Below, piece by piece: positions 42,900 to 50,759 of a stretch of 64,000 nucleotides of DNA. Each line of letters begins with the position of its first letter. The first letter of the stretch is position 1. The notes under the pieces are model-generated. The model did no database searches and had not been told where the DNA came from. It was given only the letters and a program-made list of their open reading frames with translations. The DNA lies in the NCBI GenBank assembly GCA_029239875.1, contig JARBUD010000004.1, forward strand, positions 124,001 to 188,000. Reading direction: 5' to 3'. A program made the translations under genes and the position numbers. The stretch is from Xanthobacteraceae bacterium (GTDB taxonomy: Bacteria; Pseudomonadota; Alphaproteobacteria; Rhizobiales; Xanthobacteraceae).

Positions 42900-45800
42900 T
42901 CACGGCGCCAGCGGCGGCTGCATGATCGGGCTGAGCAGCGGGTCGGAGGGGATCACCACCGCCGGCGGCAGCGGCGGGGCGGCGCTGCCGGGAGCGGCGG
43001 CGCCCGGCGCGGCATACTGCCCGTAATAGGATTGCGGCACCGCCCGCGGCTGGGCGGAAGCGGCCGGCGGGCGGGGCGGCGCGGCGGGTGCCACGGGTGC
43101 CGCCTGCGGCGAGAGCTGCGGCAAAGGTTGCGGCAAGGCTTGTGGCGACGGTTGCGGGTACTGGGCGCGCGGCGGGTCCGTCGCCTGCCCACCATTGGTC
43201 AGCGGCGTGCGGCCATATTCGGCTTCGAGCCGCTTGGTCTCGCGGTCGAGTGCGCGCATGTTGATCGCCGCGGTCAGGGCGGTGATATCGAAGCGCCGCT
43301 CCGGTGCGACGAGCGTGCCGCGCCACTGCACCGCGGCGGCAGGCTGGGCCGGCAGGCCCCCGCGGGCGGCATCCTGCATCTCCAGCGTCGCCTCGAAGCT
43401 GAGCGCGGGAATGTCGAGGAAGCCGCTGAGCCCGAAGCGCTGCTCGCCCACCGCGAGCCGCGCGGCGCTGGTACGGGCGACGCCGTCGACGACGCTCACC
43501 GCGCTCTCCGCCCGCTGGAGCTTCAGCGGTCCGCGCGACAGGCCGGTATTGAGCAATTGCACCAGCTTCTGCTGGTCCGGCGGCAGGCCGCGGTCGGTCG
43601 CCAGCATCACATATTGCAGGGCGGTCGGGTCGCTGTAGTCGATCTCCAGCCCCTCGACGGCGAGGCTGCCCTGGCCCTGCAGCTGGCTTGCCAGCGCGAA
43701 GGGGGAGTTGCCGCGCCCGGTGAGGTCGAGCGCCAACGTCACCCGGCCGCGCACGCCCGGCCGGGCAATACCGGCGGCGGCGAGCAATTGTCCGCTATCG
43801 GCAGCGTTCAATACCACACGGCCGTCGAACTGCGCCGCCTCGCCTTGCCGGCCGAGATTGAACCGCCCGGCAAGGCGCCCGCCGGCCAGCGAGCCGGAGA
43901 GGTCCTCGACATTCAGCCGCCCGCCGGCGAGCTGAGCCCGCAGCTTGGCCTCGCCGAGAACCAGCCCGCCGGGCAGCTCGAACTTGCCGACATTCAGCTT
44001 GAGATCGGCCGCGACGCCCAAGAGCGCGGCCGCACCGAAGCGGCCCTTTGGCCAGATGTCGCCGCTGGCAGTGGCAGAAGTGCCGGCGACGAGGCCGAGC
44101 GCCTTCGGCACGCTCCAGCTCGCGGTGGAAAGCTCGGCCTCCACCGGCCGGCCGGAGGTGTAGGCGAGGTTGCCGTCGAGCGCCTGCCCGCCGATCGAGC
44201 CATTGAGGCCGCTCACCCGCCAGCTTTCGCCGTCGCGGCGCAACGCGCCCTTGAAATTGGCCGGCACCTTGCGCCCCGCCCCGGCGGCCAGCTCGGGCAG
44301 CAGCAGGGCGAGGTCGGCGCCGTCGAGCGCGAGCGCGAAGTCCGGCTGCAGCCGCCCCTCCGAATCGCGGGCGAGCGTGCCCTCGGCGGTGAGCCGCGCG
44401 CCGGCGAAGGCCAGCGTGGCGTCGAGCCGGTCTGCCAGGGTGAGGTCCAGCTTCGCGGCACCGAGGCCCGGCTTCAGACCGGGCACGCCGAGGCGGGTGA
44501 GGACGGCGCTGCCGTCCTTGGCGTCGAGCTGCACGCGGCCGTCATCGACCTGCCCGCCGCTCAGGCTGGCGCGGCCGCTGCCGGTCAGGCTGCCGAGCTG
44601 GCCGCCGGCTTCCAGCGTGCTGCGCCCCGCCTTCGAATCCAGCGTCAGCTTGAGGTCGACCGGCGCCAGCGTCGGGCCCATGGCGGCGAGGATCGGCTCG
44701 GCCTGCGTCAGGCCGAGCGCCTGCGCCAGCGCCGGCAGGCCGTCGGCACGGCTGCCCGACAGCTTCGCCTCGAAGCGGCCATCGGCGTCGGCGGTGCCAT
44801 CGAGCCCGGTGAGGCGGCCGGAACCGGTGAGGTCGAGCCCGGCGAAATCGGCGATGGCGAGGCGCTCGATGCCGAGCCCCTCCGTGCCGCCCTTGAGGAT
44901 GACGTCGACGCTTCGAGCGCTCGATCCGGCATAGCGCACCCGCTTGCCGGAGAGGCTGAGGCCGAGGTCGAGCTGCGACATGCCGAGCCCGACGAGGCGG
45001 CGCGCGGCCGGCAGCATCATGTCGAGATCGACATTCTCCGTCGCCAGCACGGCGTCGATGCGTCCCCGCCCGCCATCCTGCGGCAGGCTGTAGGCGGCGG
45101 TGCCGGTGAAGCGGGCGTCGCCGGCGGTGAGGTCGAGCTTGTCGAGCGCGAAGCGCCCGGCGGCGACGTTGAGATCGGCGGAAAGCCGCGCCGGCCCGCC
45201 CGGCAGCCCGGCAACCAGCGCCCGCGCCTCGGGCGCCGCCCAGCTGGCGAAGGCCGGCAGGTCCTCGGCCTCCAGCACCGCGGTGCCGCCGAACAGCGCC
45301 GCCTTGGGATCGGCCCTGCCGGAGACGCTGGGCAGGCTGCCGGCGAAGGAAGCCCGCGCCCCGCCCGGCAGCCGGGCCTGGATGGCGCGCGCACGCCAGC
45401 CCTGCGGCGTCCAGTCGAGCCCGGCCTTCACCTCGCGCATTGCTGCGCCGGACAGCAGCACGGTATCGGTCGACAGGTCGAGCGTGCCGGTGGAAGCGAT
45501 GCCCGACAGCGGCGCCAGCGTGCCAGCGAGCGCATGGAGAGCGGCAAGCGGTGCGGCGCCGCCGGTCGCGGCGTTGAGGTCGATCTGCCGCGCCGCGAGC
45601 TTCATCTCCAGCCGCGAGTCCGGCTGCGCCTTGGTCGCGGCGGTCAGCCGCGCGGTGCCGGACAATTCCACCGGCCGCTCCGCCGCCTCCACCGTCAGGC
45701 TGAGGTCGCTGACGGCGATCGCCTGCGCGGTGACGTCGGCCGTGCCGGCGAGGCTCCACGCCTTGAGGGGATCGGCTGGCGGGCTCGTCCCGTCGGCGTC

Positions 45801-46538
45801 GCGCAACGCCGGCGTGGCGGCCTTGGCAAGCGCCGCACGGCCATGGAAGCTCGGCTTGCCGCCGGCGAGGCTGAGCACGCCGTCGGCGTCGATGCTGAGC
45901 GGCGAGCCGACATTCTGCAGGCCGAGCCGCAGCTTGCCCGTGCCGTCCGGCGCGAAGGCAGCGAGCGAGACGCGCAGCCTGCGCCGCACGCCGTCCGTCT
46001 CCACCTCGCCCTCCAGCCGCGCCGGCCCCAGGGCGCCGGCAATGTCGCCGGCGAGGTCGATGTCGTCGACCTTCAGCGTGCGGTCATTGGCGCGGTCGAT
46101 CAGCTCCAGCGAGCCGTCGACGACGCCGAGTTCGGCGATGGTGAAGCCGGCCGGGCGCACCGCGCCGGTGGGAAGGGCGAGCCTGCCGGTGGCGTCGACC
46201 ACGAGGCGCATGCGCGGGCGCACCATGTCCAGCCGGTCGGCGACGACCTGCCCGCGCATCAGCGCGCCGAGCGACAGGCGCCCATTGATCTCTGCTGCCG
46301 TGAGCCCAGTGCCGCCGCCATCGACGCCGATGGAAACGTCGCGCAGCACAATCCGCGGCGTGGGCAGGATCTGCGCGTCGATGGGGCCGCGTATCACCAC
46401 CGGCGCGCCGACGACGCGCGCGGCCTGCGCCTCGAACTGCGGACGCCACTGCGTCCAGTCGACGACGAACGGCGCCGCGAAGGCCGCCGCAACGGCCAGT
46501 ATGATGGCGCTCGCAATCGTCAGCAGCAGGTTCTGCAC
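42900..46538 (-). CDS. AsmA-family envelope protein
   Basis: A 1,212-residue protein with an N-terminal membrane anchor (about 3-24), then VDWTQWRPQFEAQAARVVGA, the classic start of an AsmA domain, and long repeated beta-rich segments (GRVRVQLD- and LSGKRV-like) with a C-terminal AsmA-like module (LQGQGSLAVEGLEIDYSDPT). The last ~75 residues are Pro/Ala-rich. AsmA-like proteins are inner-membrane anchored, span the periplasm and have been linked to lipid transport to the outer membrane. It ends 4 bp from convergent serB. The size fits the large alphaproteobacterial AsmA members. Confidence 0.88.
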   Translation of the reverse strand: MQNLLLTIASAIILAVAAAFAAPFVVDWTQWRPQFEAQAARVVGAPVVIRGPIDAQILPTPRIVLRDVSIGVDGGGTGLTAAEINGRLSLGALMRGQVVADRLDMVRPRMRLVVDATGRLALPTGAVRPAGFTIAELGVVDGSLELIDRANDRTLKVDDIDLAGDIAGALGPARLEGEVETDGVRRRLRVSLAAFAPDGTGKLRLGLQNVGSPLSIDADGVLSLAGGKPSFHGRAALAKAATPALRDADGTSPPADPLKAWSLAGTADVTAQAIAVSDLSLTVEAAERPVELSGTARLTAATKAQPDSRLEMKLAARQIDLNAATGGAAPLAALHALAGTLAPLSGIASTGTLDLSTDTVLLSGAAMREVKAGLDWTPQGWRARAIQARLPGGARASFAGSLPSVSGRADPKAALFGGTAVLEAEDLPAFASWAAPEARALVAGLPGGPARLSADLNVAAGRFALDKLDLTAGDARFTGTAAYSLPQDGGRGRIDAVLATENVDLDMMLPAARRLVGLGMSQLDLGLSLSGKRVRYAGSSARSVDVILKGGTEGLGIERLAIADFAGLDLTGSGRLTGLDGTADADGRFEAKLSGSRADGLPALAQALGLTQAEPILAAMGPTLAPVDLKLTLDSKAGRSTLEAGGQLGSLTGSGRASLSGGQVDDGRVQLDAKDGSAVLTRLGVPGLKPGLGAAKLDLTLADRLDATLAFAGARLTAEGTLARDSEGRLQPDFALALDGADLALLLPELAAGAGRKVPANFKGALRRDGESWRVSGLNGSIGGQALDGNLAYTSGRPVEAELSTASWSVPKALGLVAGTSATASGDIWPKGRFGAAALLGVAADLKLNVGKFELPGGLVLGEAKLRAQLAGGRLNVEDLSGSLAGGRLAGRFNLGRQGEAAQFDGRVVLNAADSGQLLAAAGIARPGVRGRVTLALDLTGRGNSPFALASQLQGQGSLAVEGLEIDYSDPTALQYVMLATDRGLPPDQQKLVQLLNTGLSRGPLKLQRAESAVSVVDGVARTSAARLAVGEQRFGLSGFLDIPALSFEATLEMQDAARGGLPAQPAAAVQWRGTLVAPERRFDITALTAAINMRALDRETKRLEAEYGRTPLTNGGQATDPPRAQYPQPSPQALPQPLPQLSPQAAPVAPAAPPRPPAASAQPRAVPQSYYGQYAAPGAAAPGSAAPPLPPAVVIPSDPLLSPIMQPPLAP

Positions 46539-46706
46539 GCTTGTCCTCCGGTCCGCCGCCCCCGGCCCGCCGAGCTGTCGCGCCCCGTCCCGGAAGGGAG
46601 CACCGCCGTCTCAATCTATCGCTAGATTATTGATATTTTTCGCATTCCTTATGGCCTCGCGCCAAGCGCGAAATGCCACGCCCGGCGCCTGACGGCCGCG
46701 TGACGC

Positions 46707-48122
46707 TCAGGGCAATATCTTGCCGGGATTCATGATGCCCTGCGGATCGAACGCCTGCTTGACCGCCCGCATGGCGTCGAGCGTCGCCGTGCCGTGCTCG
46801 GCCTCCATGTATTTGCGCTTGCCCTGGCCGACGCCGTGCTCGCCGGTCGCCGTCCCGCCCATGGCGAGCGCGCGCTCGACCATGCGGGAGATGAAGTCCT
46901 TGGCCTTGGCGACATCGTGCGGGTCGTCCATGTCGACCAGCGTGACGGTGTGGAAATTGCCGTCGCCGACATGGCCGACGATGGGCGCGAGCATGCCCAT
47001 CTCCTCGATGTCGTGCTTGGTCTCGTCGACGCAGTCGGCGAGGCGCGACAGCGGTACGCACACGTCGGTCGCCAGCGCCTTGGCGCCGGGCTTGAGAGGC
47101 AGGCAGGCCCAGTAGGCATCGTGCCGCGCCTGCCAGAGCCTGGTGCGGTCCTCAGGGCGCGTCGCCCAGGTGAAGTCGCCGCCGCCATATTCCCCGGCGA
47201 TCTCGCCGAAGCGCTCGGCCTGCTCGTGCACGCTCGCCTCGGTGCCGTGGAACTCGACGAACAGCGTGGGCTGCTCGGCGAGGTCGAGCTTCGAATAGGC
47301 GTTGCAGGCCCGCACCTGCACCTCGTCGAGCAGCTCGATGCGGGCAACCGGCAGGCCGGACTGGATGGTGAGGATCACCGCGTCGCAAGCCGCGCGAATG
47401 GTCGGGAAGGCGCAGACGCCCGCGGAGATCGCCTCGGGGATGCCGGCGAGCCTCAAGGTCAGGTTGGTGATGATGCCGAGCGTGCCCTCGGCGCCGACGA
47501 ACAGCCTTGTAAGGTCGTAGCCGGCCGCGGACTTCCTGGCCCGCCGCGCGGTGGTGATGACCTCGCCATTGGCGAGCACGGCGGTCAGCGCGACGACGTT
47601 GTCCTTCATCGTGCCGTAGCGCACGGCATTGGTGCCGGAGGCGCGGGTGGAGGCCATGCCGCCGAGCGAGGCGTCCGCGCCGGGATCGATGGGGAAGAAC
47701 AGGCCGACGTCGCGCAGATGCTCGTTGAGCTGCTTACGGGTGACGCCCGGCTCGACGACGCAGTCGAGATCCTCCGGATGCACCGAGAGCACGCGGTTCA
47801 TGCGCGAGAGGTCGATGGAGATGCCGCCCTGCGGGGCGTTGACCTGCCCCTCCAGCGAGGAGCCGGTGCCGTAGGCGATCACCGGCACGCCGTGCTTCGC
47901 GCAGGCACGCACGACAATTTGAACCTCTTCTGTACTCTCGACGAAGACCACGGCGTCCGGCGCTTCGTTGGCGAGCCAAGTGATGGTATTCGCATGCTGC
48001 TCGCGGATGGCCCGGCCAGTCGACAGCCGCTCGCCGAAATGGCCGGAAAGGGCGGCGATTACTTCCCGCACTGCTTCGCCAGTCGCCGCCGTCGCGGGAC
48101 GCTCCTCCACCAGCTCGGCCAT
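46707..48122 (-). CDS. FAD-binding D-lactate/glycolate-type dehydrogenase
   Basis: A 471-residue flavoprotein of the D-lactate dehydrogenase (cytochrome)/GlcD family. The FAD-binding part holds VIAYGTGSSLEGQVNAPQGG, the GLFFPIDPGADASLGGMAST stretch and FVGAEGTLGIITNLTLRL. The C-terminal half has GNFHTVTLVD and GEHGVGQGKRKYME. These enzymes oxidise D-2-hydroxy acids and pass electrons to the respiratory chain; substrate cannot be assigned by eye. The ATG at 48122 is preceded by AGGAGG and is preferred to the in-frame start at 48167. It is divergent from the thioesterase gene. Confidence 0.92.
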   Translation of the reverse strand: MAELVEERPATAATGEAVREVIAALSGHFGERLSTGRAIREQHANTITWLANEAPDAVVFVESTEEVQIVVRACAKHGVPVIAYGTGSSLEGQVNAPQGGISIDLSRMNRVLSVHPEDLDCVVEPGVTRKQLNEHLRDVGLFFPIDPGADASLGGMASTRASGTNAVRYGTMKDNVVALTAVLANGEVITTARRARKSAAGYDLTRLFVGAEGTLGIITNLTLRLAGIPEAISAGVCAFPTIRAACDAVILTIQSGLPVARIELLDEVQVRACNAYSKLDLAEQPTLFVEFHGTEASVHEQAERFGEIAGEYGGGDFTWATRPEDRTRLWQARHDAYWACLPLKPGAKALATDVCVPLSRLADCVDETKHDIEEMGMLAPIVGHVGDGNFHTVTLVDMDDPHDVAKAKDFISRMVERALAMGGTATGEHGVGQGKRKYMEAEHGTATLDAMRAVKQAFDPQGIMNPGKILP

Positions 48123-48361
48123 GCCACCCTCCTCTCCTGCACTGCGAACCCAGGCTTTTCCGCCCACCGCATATACCTAATCGCCGGCCGCCGCGACCCC
48201 GCGCCTGGCGAGCCGCCGCGCAAAAAGCCCGACGAAACCCTCGGATCGCAAGATTTCAGTCATTCAATCGCCATCACGACAGGTGACGACTGCACTGAAA
48301 GTCGGCACAATGCTTGTCAATAAGGCAGCGCGGACCTCGCGCTCGGCGTCGGGATGGTGTC

Positions 48362-48874
48362 ATGCTGGACGGGATCGACTTCGAACCCGTGTTCTTCGCG
48401 CCCTTCGTTTCGTCCGTGATGACGGTCGAGCCGAGCTGGGTGGATCACAACGGGCAACTGCACGGAGCCTATTACAGCCTCCTGTTCGACCGCGCGGTCG
48501 AGGAGGCGGTATTCCTTGTGGGTCTCGGTCCGCACCGGATCGCGAGCCACCCCGCCTCGTTCTTCACGACCGAGGTGCACCAGCGTTACCTGCGCGAGCT
48601 GCGCGCAGGCCAAGAGGTGCGGGTGACGCTGCGCCTCATCAACTATGACGACAAGCGCATGCACCTGTTCCAGGAGCTGCACCATGCCCGCGAGGGCTGG
48701 ACGGCGGCGACCTGCGAGCAGATTGCCCAGCATGTCGAGCCCGGCGCGCGGCGCGTGGTGCCGTTCGAGGACGAGGTGCTGGAGCGGCTCGCGCTGATGA
48801 AGGCGGCACACGGCGCGCTGCCGATCCCCGACGGGCTCGGCCGGCCGATCAACATGCCGATCCGGCTGATCTGA
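48362..48874 (+). CDS. Hot-dog fold thioesterase family protein
   Basis: A 170-residue 4HBT-type hot-dog protein with the opening VEPSWVDHNGQLHGAYYSLL, where the Asp of W-V-D-x-N-G-x-x-x is the usual catalytic site, and FFTTEVHQRYLRELRAGQEV, typical of acyl-CoA thioesterases in carnitine-degradation or fatty-acid contexts. Substrate is unknown. The ATG at 48362 is used because it begins the family sequence; an upstream TTG frame at 48314 is basic and non-conserved. Its promoter region is shared with the divergent dehydrogenase gene. Confidence 0.85.
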   Translation: MLDGIDFEPVFFAPFVSSVMTVEPSWVDHNGQLHGAYYSLLFDRAVEEAVFLVGLGPHRIASHPASFFTTEVHQRYLRELRAGQEVRVTLRLINYDDKRMHLFQELHHAREGWTAATCEQIAQHVEPGARRVVPFEDEVLERLALMKAAHGALPIPDGLGRPINMPIRLI

Positions 48875-48962
48875 GCCGGCGGCGCCGTCAACGCCTGTCG
48901 CGGCTTGCGGAAGATGCAGGCCAGCCATGAACTTGCGTGTCTTCTTGTGCGCTGCGGAATGA

Positions 48963-48980
48963 TTATGCTGCAAAGCATAA
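48963..48980. promoter_or_regulatory. Perfect dyad upstream of a 70-residue ORF
   Basis: TTATGCT at 48963-48969 and AGCATAA at 48974-48980 are perfect inverted repeats around GCAA, 28 bases before the ATG at 49008. The AT-rich dyad could be an operator or a 5' hairpin. Confidence 0.5.
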
Positions 48981-49007
48981 ACTTCCGCTCCAGCAAGGAG
49001 ACACCTC

Positions 49008-49220
49008 ATGGCCCCCGCTTCTTTGGCCCTCACCGCCGACACTGCCGCTGCCGCGACGATCCCGGCGCAGGCCGCTCCCGCCAGAAGCCTGTTCCGCCGG
49101 TTCTTCGACCGCCTGATCGAAATCCGCACGGCCCAGGCGCAGCGCGAGCTCGCCCGCTACTCCCACATCGCGACGTTCCCGCAGTCGCCGAACATGCTGG
49201 AACTGTTCGCGCGCGACTGA
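49008..49220 (+). CDS. Small hypothetical protein
   Basis: A 70-residue protein I do not recognise. The ATG has a strong AAGGAG six bases upstream and a dyad before it, which argues that it is real. The first 25 residues are Ala-rich and weakly hydrophobic. The remainder is basic (RSLFRRFFDRLIEIRTAQAQ, then ELARYS) and resembles small Arg-rich DUF1127-like proteins in composition, though the match is not convincing. It is alone between the thioesterase gene and the convergent prmA. Confidence 0.6.
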   Translation: MAPASLALTADTAAAATIPAQAAPARSLFRRFFDRLIEIRTAQAQRELARYSHIATFPQSPNMLELFARD

Positions 49221-49226
49221 CCAAGC

Positions 49227-50162
49227 TCAACGCTTCGGCCGGCCGGCATCCGCCGAGAGTTCCAGCGTCGTCCAGCCTTCGATGGTCCGCCGCCGCACGA
49301 GGCGCAGCCCCTGCGCCCGATAGGCGGCGAGCGCCGCATTGGCATGCGAGGGCAGCAATCCCGACAGCACGACCGTGCCGCCCGGCGCCAGCAGCCGGCG
49401 CAGCGGCTTGGCAATCGCCTTGAGCGGCGGCAGCAGGATGTTGGCGAGGATCAGGTCGTAAGGGCCCTGCCGGCGGAAGATGCCGGCGCCGAGGCCGGGC
49501 GCGTGCAGGAAATGGATGTGCTGCGCGGCCCGGTTGGCCTTGGCGTTGGCGTGCGCGGTCGTCACCGCCACCCGGTCGATGTCGCTCGCCACCACCGGCG
49601 CATGGAACAGCTTCGCCGCCGCCATGGCGAGCACGCCGGTGCCGGTGCCGATGTCGAGCGTATGGGCGGGGCGCCGCCTGTTGCCATAGGCGGCGATGGC
49701 CTCCAGGCAGCCCTTGGTGGTGCCGTGATGGCCGGTGCCGAAGGCGAGCGCCGCCTCGATCTCGATGCCGATGCGGCTCGGCGCCAGCTTGCCGCGGTCA
49801 TGCGAGCCATGGATGACGAAGCGGCCGATGTTCACCGGCGCCAGCCCTTCGAGCGAAGCCGCGACCCAGTCCTTCTTGTCCAGGGTGAGGAATTCGGCCG
49901 CCGCGGCATGGTCCGGCGCCACGAGGGCGATCAGCTCGCGCACGCTCTCCTCGTCCGGCGCCTCGGCGAAATAGGCCTCCACCGCCCAGGGGATATCCTT
50001 CTCCGCGCCGTCGGCGAGGTCCTCCCTCTCGAAGGCGGCGGTCGCCACCTCGGCGGGATCGAAGCTCTCGGCGATGATGTCGGCGATCGCCCGCGCCTCG
50101 CGCTCGGGCGCCTCCACCCGCATCACATGGGTGGCGCCATTGGGCGGCAGTCCTTCGAGCAT
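49227..50162 (-). CDS. prmA: Ribosomal protein L11 methyltransferase
   Basis: A 311-residue SAM-dependent enzyme that trimethylates ribosomal protein L11. The C-terminal Rossmann domain contains AFGTGHHGTTKGCLE, the motif I segment LDIGTGTGVLAMAAAKL and the catalytic-site-like DLILANILLPPL. The N-terminal L11-binding half (about 1-125) is as in PrmA. The ATG at 50162 has AGGAG seven bases upstream; the ATG 13 codons in is an alternative. It is the third gene downstream of the helicase on the same strand, an arrangement common in Rhizobiales. Confidence 0.93.
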   Translation of the reverse strand: MLEGLPPNGATHVMRVEAPEREARAIADIIAESFDPAEVATAAFEREDLADGAEKDIPWAVEAYFAEAPDEESVRELIALVAPDHAAAAEFLTLDKKDWVAASLEGLAPVNIGRFVIHGSHDRGKLAPSRIGIEIEAALAFGTGHHGTTKGCLEAIAAYGNRRRPAHTLDIGTGTGVLAMAAAKLFHAPVVASDIDRVAVTTAHANAKANRAAQHIHFLHAPGLGAGIFRRQGPYDLILANILLPPLKAIAKPLRRLLAPGGTVVLSGLLPSHANAALAAYRAQGLRLVRRRTIEGWTTLELSADAGRPKR

Positions 50163-50236
50163 GAGGCGCTCCTCGCGGCGGATGAAACGCCGGCTGTGTA
50201 GGCGAGGATGCGATGGAAGGCCAGCGGGAGGCGCCT

Positions 50237-50707
50237 TCAGAGATCGAAGGCGCGCTCCATGATGTCGTCGAGCGAGTAGGGATTGGTCTCGGGGAAGGTC
50301 CGCAGCGGGATGCCGGTCTCGGCAGCGGCCTCCTTGCGCGCCCCGCGATAGGCGGAGACTATCGCTTCCTCGCGACGGCTTTTCAGCGACGGGCTATCGG
50401 TGATGACGTCCTCGACCTTCTGACGCTGCTGGACGATCGTAAGGAGCCAGCTCCGCGTGCGCTTCTCCGGCTGGTGATCCCATTTGAGCATGTGCATCAG
50501 GAGCACGCGATACGCGCTTCTCAGCTTGCTGAACTGCTCGCGCCCCAAGCTCTCGATCTCCTCGGCGACGTTCTCACGGTCCAGCGTCTCGAAGGCACCC
50601 TCGCGGATGCGCTTCGCCTGCTCCACGGCCCAAGCATAGAAGTCGGTATCATAGTCCGTCGCCGGCGTGGTGTCGCCGGAGCGGGTACGGGCCACATGCG
50701 TGCTCAT
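50237..50707 (-). CDS. DUF29 family protein
   Basis: A 156-residue protein of the DUF29 family: YDTDFYAWAVEQAKRIREGA, then DRENVAEEIESLGREQFSKL, LLMHMLKWDHQPEKRTRSW and the closing YSLDDIMERAF. These all-helical cytoplasmic proteins are abundant in cyanobacteria and some alphaproteobacteria, with no known function and a link to mobile or variable gene pools. The ATG at 50707 is preceded by GAGGAGGGAC; the longer frame to 50857 is not family-like. It sits between the helicase and prmA. Confidence 0.88.
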   Translation of the reverse strand: MSTHVARTRSGDTTPATDYDTDFYAWAVEQAKRIREGAFETLDRENVAEEIESLGREQFSKLRSAYRVLLMHMLKWDHQPEKRTRSWLLTIVQQRQKVEDVITDSPSLKSRREEAIVSAYRGARKEAAAETGIPLRTFPETNPYSLDDIMERAFDL

Positions 50708-50759
50708 GCGTCCCTCCTCGGGGAAAGCCGGATGCCGACGGACTATAGCACGGCGGCGC

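Noticed and set aside
42831-46625. A 1,264-codon plus-strand frame opposite the AsmA-family gene
   Set aside because: Antisense shadow: Arg/Glu/Gly/Ala-rich with no domain, while the minus strand encodes a typical AsmA protein.
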